Source: Pararhodospirillum photometricum DSM 122
Lineage (GTDB): Bacteria > Pseudomonadota > Alphaproteobacteria > Rhodospirillales > Rhodospirillaceae
DNA length: 18,295 nt
Direction of reading: 5' to 3'
Assembly: GCF_000284415.1 (NCBI RefSeq)
Contig: NC_017059.1
Span: 1,358,438 to 1,376,732 of the forward strand
This document shows, in pieces, positions 6,451-15,312 of the stretch. A program made the translations under genes and the position numbers. Each line of letters begins with the position of its first letter. The stretch's first letter is position 1. The notes under the pieces were generated by a model. It ran no database searches. It saw only the letters and a program-made list of their open reading frames with translations, and was not told the DNA's origin.

Positions 6451-7291
6451 TCAGGCTTCCTCGTCCACGGCGCGGGCCAGGGCGGCGAAGCCTTCGACCG
6501 GGATGGTCTCGGCGCGGGCGGTCGGGTCCAACCCGGCGGCGGCGCACAAGGCGACCGGATCGCCCAAAGGCTTGAGGCTGGTCCGCAGCATCTTGCGTCG
6601 TTGGCCAAAGGCGGCTGCCGTGACGCGCTCCAAGGTCTCCAGACGGGCCGGCGCCAGGGGCTCGGGCCGAGGGTCGAGGCGTACCACGGTGGAGGTCACG
6701 GCGGGCGGCGGCACGAAGGCCTTGGGGTGAACCTCGAACTGGGGCGTGACCCGGCACAGCCACTGAGTGATCACCGACAGGCGTCCATAGTCCTTGGTGT
6801 CGGGGCGCGCGGCCAGACGGTCCACGACCTCCTTTTGGAACATCAGCACCAAGCACTCGAAGGCGGTGGCGTGCTTGAGCCAGCCCAACAGCAGCGGCGT
6901 GGCCACGTTATAAGGCAGGTTGGCCACAATGCGGCGGGGCGCCTCGCCCAAGTGGGCCACGTCCACGCTCAGGGCGTCGCCCTGGATCACGCTTAGTCGG
7001 CCGGGGCAGGCCTGATCAATCTCGGCCAGGGCCCCCAAACAACGGGGGTCGCGTTCAATGGCGATCACCTCGCGGGCCCCGTGGGCCAGCAGGGCCCGGG
7101 TCAGGCCGCCGGGCCCGGGGCCAATCTCGATGACCGATCCCTGGTCCAGTGCTCCGGCCGCCCGAGCGATACGGCCCGTGAGGTTGAGGTCAAACAGGAA
7201 ATTTTTGCCCCAACGCCTTGCGGGCATCGAGCCCGTGGCGGGCGATCACCTCGCGCAGGGGCGGCAGGGCATCAAGCGTATCCGGGCTCAC
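6451..7291 (-). CDS. rsmA: 16S rRNA (A1518/A1519) dimethyltransferase RsmA/KsgA, frameshifted
   Basis: RsmA dimethylates two adenines near the 3' end of 16S rRNA with S-adenosylmethionine. Visible motifs are the SAM-binding [16 protein letters not shown], the catalytic [11 protein letters not shown] and the C-terminal [19 protein letters not shown]. The gene is broken near its start. The first part, from GTG 7291, reads [19 protein letters not shown] then LDARKALGQ, as RsmA proteins begin, and then hits a stop at 7190. The remainder continues in another frame as [17 protein letters not shown]. Removing one A from the A5 tract (plus-strand T5, 7202-7206) joins GQ to NFLF and gives a normal 279-aa protein; the span 6451-7291 is one base longer than a multiple of three. 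GTG 7291 overlaps the pdxA stop as GTGA. An in-frame ATG at 7227 would give a shorter, abnormal N-terminus. Confidence 0.9.
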
Positions 7292-8337
7292 GCGGCCTCC
7301 GGGGCAGGGGGGAAGCGCCGGTGGCGGGCCATCTCGGCCGCAAGGCGCAAGGCCGCCATCAGGCTGTCGGGACGGGCGGTGCCCTGGCCGGCCAGGCCAA
7401 AGGCGGTCCCGTGGTCGGGCGAGGTCCGCACAAAGGGCAGGCCCAGCGTCACGTTGACCCCTCCATGAAAATCCAGGGTCTTGATCGGGATCAGGGCTTG
7501 GTCGTGGAGCATGCACAGGGCCACGTCGTAGTCGGCGCGGGCCTCGGCATGAAACAAGGTATCAGCCGGCAGGGGGCCGCGCACGTCGAGCCCAGCCGCG
7601 CGCAACGCGGCCACCGCCGGGGCAATCACGTCGCGGTCCTCGGTCCCCAAGGTGCCGTCTTCCCCGGCATGAGGGTTGAGGCCGGCCACCGCCAGACGCG
7701 GACGAACCAGCCCGAAGTCGCGGGTCAAGGCCGCCGCCGTCAGGTGGGCGGTGGTCTCGATCAGCGCCGGCGTGAGCTGATCAAGGGCGCGACGCACCGA
7801 GATATGCACCGTGACCGGCACCACCCGCAAGCCGGGGCACGCCAGCATCATCACGGGCTGACAGGGCGCCCCAGGCCAGTGGCGTTGGGCCAACACCCCC
7901 AGAAACTCGGTATGCCCGGGATAGGCAAAGCCACCCTCTTGCATCAGGCGCTTGTGCAGCGGCAAGGTGACAAGGCCCTCCACGGCGCCCTCGGCACACA
8001 GGGCCACCGCCGCCTCCAGGCACGCCTGCACCGCGGGCGCATTGGCTGCGGTGCCCTGGCCGGGCAAAACCGGTTGGGCCAAGCCCCGGGATATCGGCAG
8101 CACGGGCAGGGCGCGGTCGAACACGGCGCGGGCGGCGGCCGGGTGGTCCACGACCGCGACCGGCCCCAGACCGAGGGCCTGGGCGATGCCCTGGATCCAG
8201 TCGGGATCGGCGATCAGGACGAAGGGCGGCAGCGCGTCGGCCCGGCGGCTCCAGGCCATCAGGGCGATCTCGCCGCCGATGCCAGCCGGCTCGCCCATGC
8301 TCAGGGCGAGCAACGGCGCCGCCTCAGATCCGCACAT
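7288..8337 (-). CDS. pdxA: 4-hydroxythreonine-4-phosphate dehydrogenase PdxA
   Basis: This 349-aa cytoplasmic enzyme oxidises 4-phosphohydroxy-L-threonine in the DXP-dependent route to pyridoxal phosphate, using NAD and a divalent metal. The sequence shows the N-terminal [14 protein letters not shown], the YPGHTEFLG segment, and the three metal-binding histidines expected for the family at His178 (VHIS), His223 (NPHAGE) and His278 (LHDQ). [20 protein letters not shown] follows and then PDHGTAFG. The length is slightly above usual (about 330). ATG 8337 lies 14 nt inside the end of surA, and the stop overlaps rsmA, so translation is probably coupled through the operon. The pairing with surA and rsmA is conserved in many proteobacteria. 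Confidence 0.96.
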   Translation of the reverse strand: MCGSEAAPLLALSMGEPAGIGGEIALMAWSRRADALPPFVLIADPDWIQGIAQALGLGPVAVVDHPAAARAVFDRALPVLPISRGLAQPVLPGQGTAANAPAVQACLEAAVALCAEGAVEGLVTLPLHKRLMQEGGFAYPGHTEFLGVLAQRHWPGAPCQPVMMLACPGLRVVPVTVHISVRRALDQLTPALIETTAHLTAAALTRDFGLVRPRLAVAGLNPHAGEDGTLGTEDRDVIAPAVAALRAAGLDVRGPLPADTLFHAEARADYDVALCMLHDQALIPIKTLDFHGGVNVTLGLPFVRTSPDHGTAFGLAGQGTARPDSLMAALRLAAEMARHRRFPPAPEAA

Positions 8338-9646
8338 CGATCAGGGCCTGCTGGCGAAGGTCGCGCAACCGGCGCTGGGCCAAGCCTTCGAGCTTTTGCT
8401 GGGCCAGACGCTCGTGCAGCGCATTGCGGTCGGGCAAGCCGCCCGTGGGCCGGTCGCAGACCATCATGACCAGATCGGCGCCTTCGACGCTCAAGCGCGG
8501 CGAGGGCTGGCCCACGGGCAAATCGCGCACCGCGTCGCGGATCGGCGGCGGCAGGCGCTGGGGATCCACCGGCCCCAGGGAGCCCGAGGGCGGGCCAATC
8601 TCGCGGGCCAGGGCGTCGAACGCCTCGCAACCCCGGATGTTTTTGAGACGGGCTTCGGCGTTTTGCCGCACCTCGGCCTTCACGGCCTGGGGGCCGCGGG
8701 TAATCAGCACCAAGCGGGACATCGGCCATGCGCTGGTGTTTTGCTGGCCGGCCAGCCGGCGGTCCCGCAGCAGCACGATATGATAGCCGCCAAAGGTGCG
8801 GATGGGCTGGGAGAGGTTCCCCGGCGCCATCTGTCCCAGAACCCCCAACAGATCCTGATCGACATCGCCGGGGCCGACCCAGCCGAGATCGCCGCCTTTT
8901 TGGGCGGAGGGCCCGCGCGAGAACTGCCGGGCGAGGGCGGCGAAGTTGGCGCCTTGGCGCAACTGGTCGATCAGACGGGCTCCGGCGCTTTGGACCTCGG
9001 CATCCTGGGCGGGATCATCGACGGCGAGAAAGATGTCGGCTACCAGATACTCGGGTTGGCCCAGATTGCGCTTGAGGTTGTTTTCGTAGATCGCAACTTC
9101 CTCATCCGAGACATTGACGCGTGGAACCAAGGTTTTTTGTACAACCTTGATCCACCCCATTTCGGCGCGCACCTGGCGCTCCAGGCTGCCCCAGTCGAGG
9201 CCGGCCTCCTTGAAGGCTTTTCGCAGGCCGCCCGGTGGCAGGTTGTTTTGCCCTTCCAGCCGCTTCACGCCTTGCTCAATGTCCTCGGGCCCCACGCTGA
9301 TCTTGACCCGCTCCACTTCCTGGAGCTTCAGGGTTTCGTCGATCAGGGCACGCAGGATCTGGGGCGCGAGGCGCTGGCGGATTTCCGGGGAATTGGGCAG
9401 GCGGCTGGTCGCCATCACGATATCCATGCGGGCGTTCAAGTCGCGCAGGGACACGGCATCTTGATTGATCACCGCCGCGATGCGCTCCGCGCCCGCCGTC
9501 GGAGCCGCCGCCGGTCGGTCGGCCCCGGTCGCCGAAGCCGCCAGAACTGGGGAGACCAGGGGGAGGGGGATCAGGGTCAGGGCCAGCCCCAGCAGCGCGG
9601 CCCGCCCGGAGCGGGGAAACGATCGAAGGGAAACGAAGTGCTCCAC
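8324..9646 (-). CDS. surA: Periplasmic chaperone / PpiC-type prolyl isomerase SurA
   Basis: SurA escorts outer-membrane proteins, including LptD, through the periplasm. The 440-aa product has a signal peptide (hydrophobic ALLGLALTLIPLPLV, cleavage near VLA-ASA at ~36-37). The SurA N-domain covers ~53-180 (IAAVINQDAVSLRDLNAR, ILRALIDETLKLQE), and one clear PpiC rotamase domain lies at ~198-295 (YLVADIFLA, FAALARQFSRGPSAQKGGDL, GWVGPGDV, FGGYHIVLLRDR). A second parvulin-like region, ~308-410, is less conserved. The start is GTG 9646, 12 nt after the lptD stop, with a GAGG upstream. Its place directly after lptD and before pdxA and rsmA is the usual operon order. Confidence 0.94.
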   Translation of the reverse strand: MEHFVSLRSFPRSGRAALLGLALTLIPLPLVSPVLAASATGADRPAAAPTAGAERIAAVINQDAVSLRDLNARMDIVMATSRLPNSPEIRQRLAPQILRALIDETLKLQEVERVKISVGPEDIEQGVKRLEGQNNLPPGGLRKAFKEAGLDWGSLERQVRAEMGWIKVVQKTLVPRVNVSDEEVAIYENNLKRNLGQPEYLVADIFLAVDDPAQDAEVQSAGARLIDQLRQGANFAALARQFSRGPSAQKGGDLGWVGPGDVDQDLLGVLGQMAPGNLSQPIRTFGGYHIVLLRDRRLAGQQNTSAWPMSRLVLITRGPQAVKAEVRQNAEARLKNIRGCEAFDALAREIGPPSGSLGPVDPQRLPPPIRDAVRDLPVGQPSPRLSVEGADLVMMVCDRPTGGLPDRNALHERLAQQKLEGLAQRRLRDLRQQALIDVRI

Positions 9647-9658
9647 GACGGGCCTCGG

Positions 9659-11965
9659 TCAACTGGAGGAGTCGCCCAGGCTGGGCGAGAAGGAGTAAGA
9701 GCCTAGCGTTTTCAGGGTCAGGGTGAACATCAGCGTTGTCCCTCCCTTGACATCGTATTCAACCGTGTGGTCTCGCGTATAAGTTGTGGCGATGCTGAGG
9801 CATTCGTCGTCGTACCCCACGGCAAGGGCCGTGCGCACCGATTTGTTCCGGTCGAAGCTGTATGTGTGGGCGCCCGATACGACCCAGTGACGCGCAACGC
9901 GGGTCGCCCCGAAGCCGGTGATTTCCTGCCGATCCTTGAGGACGTCGCCATCCAGCGTGGTGGTGGTGTCGGCGTACAGGTAATTGACACCGCCGTTGAC
10001 CAAGGTATTGCCCCCGGAGAGGCGCAGGACATGACGCTGCGGCACGAGGCTGTCGTGGTCAAGCTGGGTGTCGTACTGCATGCTGAGATGGGCGGACGGC
10101 GTATAGCGGATGCGCGCCACCACGTCGGACAGTGTGTGGTCCAGGCCCGAGCCGGCGCGAAACAAGTCGGTGTCGGTGCCCAGGCGATAGGACTGGCCGG
10201 CCTCGATGTCGAGCACATCGCCCTTGTCGCCGGCATAGGCATAGCGCAGCGAGTAGGCGGTCCATTCGCCACCCTCCACCCGGTCATGGCCGGGCACGCG
10301 CGAGGGCTGAAACAAGTTGCCCACATCCAAAGTGACCACCCGACTGTCCTCGTTGGGAATCTCGTCGGGGTTGTTGTCGGGCAGGGCGGCAAACACCCCC
10401 ACTTTCGGTTCGATCACCTGGGAATAGCCGGCCCCCGTCGCGATCAGGGGGTGGCGCCAGATCACCCCGCCCTGAGGCACCACCCGCGCCACCGAGCCAT
10501 CGAAACGGTGACCCGAGTCGAGGGTTTGATCGACCACGTGATAGAAGTCCCCGCGCACTGCCGCCAGGGCGGTGATCTCGTTGCCCAAGCCGTCGCGCAG
10601 GGGCACCGAATAGCGTGAGCCCACACTCACCCGCTCGGAATCTGTGCCCGAGGGTCGGCGCAGCACCACGCTGTTGAGCGCCGTCTCCACGTGGCCATTC
10701 GACCATAACGGGTCGGAGAGCAAGGTCATGTCGGCCAGCAGCGGCACGGCGGTCATGCCCGATTGGGCTACCCCTTCCGTCACCGACTGGAAGTAAAATC
10801 CCTCCACCGAGGCGCTGGAGCGCAGGCCGAAGCCCTCCAAGCTCAGATGGTTCGTCAGGTAGTCCACGTTGTTGGGCGGGGAAACGTCGATGCGGCGCAG
10901 GTAGACCGGCCGCGTCGTCAGGGAGCTTTCCAGCGAGGCGCGCCACACCGGGTCCAGGTGCCAAGTGGCCTTGGAGGCATAATATCCCTGGGTCCAGCCG
11001 TCCTCGTCATAGGGATTGAAAGAGCCGTTGAACGTCAGAGCCCCCCGGCTGAAGTTGCGATTCAGGTCGCCTTTTAAGATGGCGTACTGCTTTTCGGTAT
11101 ATTGCAGCGTCAGCTTGGCATCGGAGTGGTCGTCGAACACAAGATAATAGGGCAGTTGAAGCTCGCCCCCCAGGCGGTCGGACGACCCGGTTGAGGGGGC
11201 CAGAAAACCAGAGCGGCGGTACACCGTGGAGTCGGCTTGGCTCAGATAGGGCGTGTAGAGCACCGGCACTCCGAACGCCTCAATCCAGGCATCGTGAAAC
11301 ACGACCTCCTGCTCGGCCTCGTCGTGCGTGACCCGCGCCGCCTTGACCTGCCAACTGGGCGGGGGCTGCCGGGGGCCGTCGCGTCGTCCGGTCAGGGTGG
11401 GCAGCGGCGAGGCCTCGCCCGAGCACGAGTCGCACGCCGTGTAAACCCCGCGGGCAAACTCCTTTTTTTGGGTCTGCGACGAGCGTTCGCCATACAGCGC
11501 CGCCAGCCGGGTTCCCGACGGCGACAGGATCTGAATGCCGCGCACAAATCCGTCGCGCAAATCGCCGGTCAGTTCCATGTAATCGGCAAAGGTTGTCTCG
11601 GGCCCCTGGGCCGGCGCCGGCGTGCCGGGCAGTGTCCGCTCGGTCAGCGAGACATGGCCCGAGGCCGTGACCATTTTATCGACGGTGTTGTAGGTCACCA
11701 CGTCGGCCCGCAGCACCTTGGGGCCGCTCACCACCACCACGTTGCCGCGCGCCGTCACCACACCCAGGTCGTCGTCGCGCGTCAGGCTGTCGGCATCGAC
11801 CAGGGTTTCGCCCTCGGGCACGGGATCGCTTTGAACAGCGAGCGTCTGCGTGGGGGCCGCCGGCGCCGGTTTGGCGGGGGCCAAGGCCGGCGGCAGTACC
11901 GGTTTCTTGGGGGCCGCGGGCGGCGCCGCCTGGATCGACGCCGACGGAACCGGGGCGGCGACCAC
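9659..11965 (-). CDS. lptD: LPS-assembly protein LptD, lacking a visible signal peptide
   Basis: LptD is the outer-membrane beta-barrel that, with LptE, inserts lipopolysaccharide into the outer leaflet. The periplasmic beta-jellyroll is clear (DADSLTRDDDLGVVTARGNV, VLRADVVTYNTVDKMVTASG, ADYMELTGDLRDGFV), followed by the barrel (PVLYTPYLSQADSTVYRRSG through the C-terminal strand LMFTLTLKTLG). A Cys pair is present (TACDSCSG). The start is uncertain. GTG 11965 gives 768 aa with an Ala/Pro-rich leader but no hydrophobic signal peptide, which an outer-membrane protein needs. Further upstream the frame stays open to 12565 only as a shadow of the polyketide synthase on the other strand. The lptF/lptG genes often found upstream are absent. 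The 5' end has probably been lost at a junction near 11,970. Confidence 0.88.
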   Translation of the reverse strand: MVAAPVPSASIQAAPPAAPKKPVLPPALAPAKPAPAAPTQTLAVQSDPVPEGETLVDADSLTRDDDLGVVTARGNVVVVSGPKVLRADVVTYNTVDKMVTASGHVSLTERTLPGTPAPAQGPETTFADYMELTGDLRDGFVRGIQILSPSGTRLAALYGERSSQTQKKEFARGVYTACDSCSGEASPLPTLTGRRDGPRQPPPSWQVKAARVTHDEAEQEVVFHDAWIEAFGVPVLYTPYLSQADSTVYRRSGFLAPSTGSSDRLGGELQLPYYLVFDDHSDAKLTLQYTEKQYAILKGDLNRNFSRGALTFNGSFNPYDEDGWTQGYYASKATWHLDPVWRASLESSLTTRPVYLRRIDVSPPNNVDYLTNHLSLEGFGLRSSASVEGFYFQSVTEGVAQSGMTAVPLLADMTLLSDPLWSNGHVETALNSVVLRRPSGTDSERVSVGSRYSVPLRDGLGNEITALAAVRGDFYHVVDQTLDSGHRFDGSVARVVPQGGVIWRHPLIATGAGYSQVIEPKVGVFAALPDNNPDEIPNEDSRVVTLDVGNLFQPSRVPGHDRVEGGEWTAYSLRYAYAGDKGDVLDIEAGQSYRLGTDTDLFRAGSGLDHTLSDVVARIRYTPSAHLSMQYDTQLDHDSLVPQRHVLRLSGGNTLVNGGVNYLYADTTTTLDGDVLKDRQEITGFGATRVARHWVVSGAHTYSFDRNKSVRTALAVGYDDECLSIATTYTRDHTVEYDVKGGTTLMFTLTLKTLGSYSFSPSLGDSSS

Positions 11966-11990
11966 GTCGGCCCTTGGCAGCGGCCTTGCG
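11950..11990. other. Probable rearrangement or assembly junction
   Basis: Here the minus-strand lptD and the plus-strand polyketide synthase meet head to head. Recognisable LptD-type sequence ends about 11,965, and polyketide synthase linker sequence (LAAALRGVARTGG) begins about 11,974. There is no space for promoters or ribosome binding sites. LptD lacks its signal peptide and the synthase lacks its ketosynthase. The exact base of the join cannot be fixed from one sequence. Confidence 0.6.
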
Positions 11991-14900
11991 GGGGGTGGCC
12001 CGCACGGGCGGGCGGTGCGCCGAGGTGCGGCACGGCGGCCCGGTCTTGTTTGTCTTTTCCGGCATGGGGCCGCAGTGGCCGGGCATGGGCCGGATGCTGG
12101 CGGCGAGCGAGCCGGTGTTTCGCCAGACGCTGGAGGAAATCGACGCCCTCTGGGCCCCGCTGGCCGGATTTTCCCTGAGCGCCACCCTCCTGGCGGGCGA
12201 GACCCCCGATGCGCCTTGGCCCTGTCGCTTGGCCCAGCCTGCGGGCTTTGCTTTCCAGTGCGCCGTGGTGCGGGTTCTGGCCCGCCACGGCCTGCGGCCC
12301 GACGGATGCCTGGGCCATTCGGCCGGGGAGGTGGCCGCCGCTTTTTGCGCCGGGCACCTGAGCTTGGAGGACGCCGTGCGGGTGTGCTGGGCGCGCTCCC
12401 GGTTGCAAGATCAGCGGGCCGGCCGGGGGGGCTTGCTGGCGGTGCGGCTGCCCCAGGCGGCGGTGGCGGCGCTGCAAGAGCAGGTGCCGGGGCTGGCCCT
12501 GGCCGCGCTGAATGGCCCAACGGCCCTGACGCTCGCCGGATCCAACGCGGTTCTGGCCGAGGCACAGGCGCTGTTGCGCCGCCAAGGCGTGCCCTGGCGC
12601 CGGTTGCCTGGGGAGATCGCGTATCACAGTGCCGACATGGACCCGCTGGAAGCGCCCTTGCGCGCGGCCCTGGCGGGGCTTGCGCCGCGGGAGCCGTCGC
12701 TTCTGCTGTTCTCCAGTGTGACCGCCCGACGAGTTTCGGTCGAGGCGGGGATGGAGGCCGCCTATTGGTGGGACAATGTGCGCCAGCCCGTGCGGTTTCA
12801 CGAAGCGCTGGCGGCCGCTTTTGCCTTGGGCGTGCGCCACTGCTTGGAGATTGGGGCCCGACCGGTGTTGCAAGGTCCGCTGCGCGAGGCGGCGCGCGCG
12901 CAGACCCAGCCTATCGTGGTCCTGCCCGTCTTGGACGGCGGGCCCGACGAGGCGGCGGCGCTGCACCACGCCCTGGCCCGCCACTACGAGAGCGGGGGAG
13001 GGCTCGACTGGCGGGCCCAGGCGCCCGAGGGCCGGCTGGTCGGGCTGCCCGTGACCGCGTGGCAGCGCCGGCCGTTCTGGCACGAAGCCGAGGTGCAGGC
13101 CTTGGACCGGCGGGGCGATCCGGCGGCCAGTCCATGGGCCGAGCCGGCCGCCCAGCCGCGCACGTGGCGGGCCGACCTTAATCGAACTCTTTTTGCCTTT
13201 CTCGCGGATCACCGGATCGAGGGCGTGCCGGTCCTGCCCGGCGCGGCGGCTTTGGAGGCCGCACTCCAGGCCGGGCAGGCGGCCGGAGCCTTTGCCGCCG
13301 ACACGCCGTTGTGTCTTGAAGCCTGTCGCTTTCCGGGTCTTTTTCCGTTGACCCGACGCCACGAGCAGGTTCTTGACAGCCGCGTGGTGGCCGAGGCGCT
13401 GGAGGTTCTGGCCTACGATCCGGCCCGGCCGGCACACGTCACCCGGGTTCTCACGGCCCGGATTGGGGAGGCAGCGCCGCGCCCTGCGGCCTGCGTGGTG
13501 GGCGATCTCGCCGCCCGGGCCCCGCATCCGGTTGACCTGGAGGCGCAGCGGGCGCGGCTAGGGCATGGCCCGGCGTTTCAGGGGCCGTCTTTCCTCTCCC
13601 TGGCGGCGGATGGCGGCGCAGCCTTGGCCCGGATCAGCCTTCATCGGCCGAGTTGTCCGGTTCCCGAGGTCCAGGGGGTGCCGGCCTTGCTCGACGGGGT
13701 GTTTCAGGCCGCCTTGGCCTTGCGGGTGGGGGAGGGGGCGGTCGTTTTGACCGCCGTCCAGCGCCTGAGCGTGTACACCCCCCTGCCGGCCACGGTGTGG
13801 GCGTGGATTACGCTCGCCAGCGACGATTCTGCCTTGGGAGAGTGCAGCGCGTGGGTGCTGGACGACGACGGGGTCTGTCTGGCCCGGCTGGATGGGGTGA
13901 CGGCCCGGCCCTTGCGGCGGCTCACGTCCCCCATTCCCCGGCCCGACTTTTTTCGGGCGCCGGGCTGGGAGGTCGTCCCGGTCCAGCCAGATCCCCCTGC
14001 CGCCTTCGGGGGGCGGCCGGTGCGTGTGGTTGCCCCGGCCGGGCCGCAGGCCGAGCGCTTGAAGAACGCGCTGGGGGCGGTGGCTCCGGCCGTCGAGGTG
14101 ACGCTTCTCCCTATGGCGCCGCTGGTCGAGGGGCTGGCCACGCTCCTGGCCTTGGGGGGGGAGCCGGGCCGGGGGCGGTTATGTTTCCTGACCCACGATG
14201 CCCAGCCGGTGACGCCCCAAGATCAGGTCCGGCCCGATCAGGCGGCGGTGTGGGGGCTGGGGCGTGCGTTGTGCAACGACATCGGCGATGTTTCGCTGAT
14301 TGATGTTACGAGCGCGGATTCCTGGGCCGAGGGGCCGGCACTGGAGCGTCTTTGGCAGGAGATTGGGGCCGGAGTTCCGGCGATCGCCCTGCGGGCCGGG
14401 CAGCGCTATCGCCCGTGTTTTGTCCCGGTTGCCGAGTCCGAGGACGCGCCGTGGCGGGGCGATCCTGGCCGCAGCTATCTGGTGACGGGCGGGCTTGGCG
14501 GCTTTGGTCAGGCCCTGGCCCTGTGGCTGGTCCGCCACGGTGCCGGGCGGGTTGTGCTGACGAGCCGGTCGGTGCCATCCCAGGCCCGGGTGGCGCCGCT
14601 GGCCCGCGCCGTGGGCTGTCTGGGGGGCGAGATGGCGGTTCGACCCCTGGATGTGACCGATCCTCAGGCGGTGCGCGCCCTGATGCGGGAGTTGGCGAGG
14701 ACCGATCGTCCCTTGGCCGGGGTGTTTCACTGGGCCGGCCAGACCCGCGACCGGCCGGCCCGTGACCTCACCGAGGCCGATGTGCGCGCGGTGCTGGCGC
14801 CCAAGGTGGAGGGTGCCCTGGCCCTGCATCAGGCCAGTCTGGATCTGGGGATTGAGACCTTTGTGATGGCGTCGTCCTTGAGTGCCCTCCTGGGCACGCC

Positions 14901-15312
14901 GCGTCAGGCGGCGTATGCGGCGGCCAATGCCTTTCTCGATGGCTTGGCCTGGGCGCGCCACCGCGCCGGTCTTCCGACGCTCAGTGTCAATTTTGGTCCG
15001 ATTGCCGGGGTGGGCATGGCAGCGTCGGCCCCGGTTGCGGCTTTTTTGAGCGCGGCGGGCCTGCCGCTCCTTGACCCGGCGGTTGCCTTGGCGGGCTTGG
15101 GCGCGGCCTTGCGCTCGGGGCGGCCCCAGATCTGTCTTGCCCGCGCGTTCGACACGGCCCGCTGGGAACGCAGGAGACCTCGCCTGCGCCTGGGAAGGGA
15201 GGGGGAAAGCGACGGCGAGCGGGGGCGGCGGCTCGCGCTCCAGTGCCGGGACCTGCTGGCCGGGATCATCAAAAACCTCCCCCGATCACCTGTCCCTGGA
15301 CACCCCGCTTGA
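11974..15312 (+). CDS. Type I polyketide synthase, AT-DH-KR, ketosynthase missing
   Basis: This 1112-aa frame carries polyketide synthase domains in normal order but starts at the acyltransferase. The AT domain (~22-315) has FVFSGMGPQWPGM, the nucleophile Ser116 in GHSAGE and His218 in AYHSADMDP. The DH domain (~395-650) has the HxxxGxxxxP motif from His413 (HRIEGVPVLP), HGPAFQG, and Asp574 in DGVFQ. A structural pseudo-KR covers ~670-820. The KR domain (~830-1060) has TGGLGGFG for NADPH, plus Lys944, Ser967/968, Tyr981 and Asn985. There is no enoylreductase. The TTG at 11974 has no ribosome binding site and I doubt it is the real start; an upstream KS is expected. The frame ends at 15312 because of a one-base shift; its ACP continues in the next frame to 15460. 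The acyl unit cannot be predicted with confidence. Confidence 0.9.
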   Translation: MAAALRGVARTGGRCAEVRHGGPVLFVFSGMGPQWPGMGRMLAASEPVFRQTLEEIDALWAPLAGFSLSATLLAGETPDAPWPCRLAQPAGFAFQCAVVRVLARHGLRPDGCLGHSAGEVAAAFCAGHLSLEDAVRVCWARSRLQDQRAGRGGLLAVRLPQAAVAALQEQVPGLALAALNGPTALTLAGSNAVLAEAQALLRRQGVPWRRLPGEIAYHSADMDPLEAPLRAALAGLAPREPSLLLFSSVTARRVSVEAGMEAAYWWDNVRQPVRFHEALAAAFALGVRHCLEIGARPVLQGPLREAARAQTQPIVVLPVLDGGPDEAAALHHALARHYESGGGLDWRAQAPEGRLVGLPVTAWQRRPFWHEAEVQALDRRGDPAASPWAEPAAQPRTWRADLNRTLFAFLADHRIEGVPVLPGAAALEAALQAGQAAGAFAADTPLCLEACRFPGLFPLTRRHEQVLDSRVVAEALEVLAYDPARPAHVTRVLTARIGEAAPRPAACVVGDLAARAPHPVDLEAQRARLGHGPAFQGPSFLSLAADGGAALARISLHRPSCPVPEVQGVPALLDGVFQAALALRVGEGAVVLTAVQRLSVYTPLPATVWAWITLASDDSALGECSAWVLDDDGVCLARLDGVTARPLRRLTSPIPRPDFFRAPGWEVVPVQPDPPAAFGGRPVRVVAPAGPQAERLKNALGAVAPAVEVTLLPMAPLVEGLATLLALGGEPGRGRLCFLTHDAQPVTPQDQVRPDQAAVWGLGRALCNDIGDVSLIDVTSADSWAEGPALERLWQEIGAGVPAIALRAGQRYRPCFVPVAESEDAPWRGDPGRSYLVTGGLGGFGQALALWLVRHGAGRVVLTSRSVPSQARVAPLARAVGCLGGEMAVRPLDVTDPQAVRALMRELARTDRPLAGVFHWAGQTRDRPARDLTEADVRAVLAPKVEGALALHQASLDLGIETFVMASSLSALLGTPRQAAYAAANAFLDGLAWARHRAGLPTLSVNFGPIAGVGMAASAPVAAFLSAAGLPLLDPAVALAGLGAALRSGRPQICLARAFDTARWERRRPRLRLGREGESDGERGRRLALQCRDLLAGIIKNLPRSPVPGHPA

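Noticed and set aside
5112..6730. Long plus-strand open frames opposite the DUF2235 gene
   Set aside because: Gly/Arg/Pro-rich shadows of a clearly recognisable minus-strand gene.
7190..7291. Programmed ribosomal frameshift in rsmA
   Set aside because: The required shift is +1, the sequence is not a known +1 site, and RsmA is not known to use frameshifting; a one-base homopolymer error or mutation is simpler.
7081..9706. Long plus-strand open frames opposite rsmA, pdxA and surA
   Set aside because: They are antisense to strongly conserved genes and have no motifs of their own.
11966..12565. Upstream extension of the lptD frame by 200 codons
   Set aside because: It is antisense to the AT domain, is Pro/Arg-rich and has no signal peptide or LptD features; it is a GC-rich shadow.
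11782..13527. 581-codon minus-strand open frame
   Set aside because: It lies fully antisense to the polyketide synthase and lptD coding sequence, has shadow-type composition and shows no recognisable domain.
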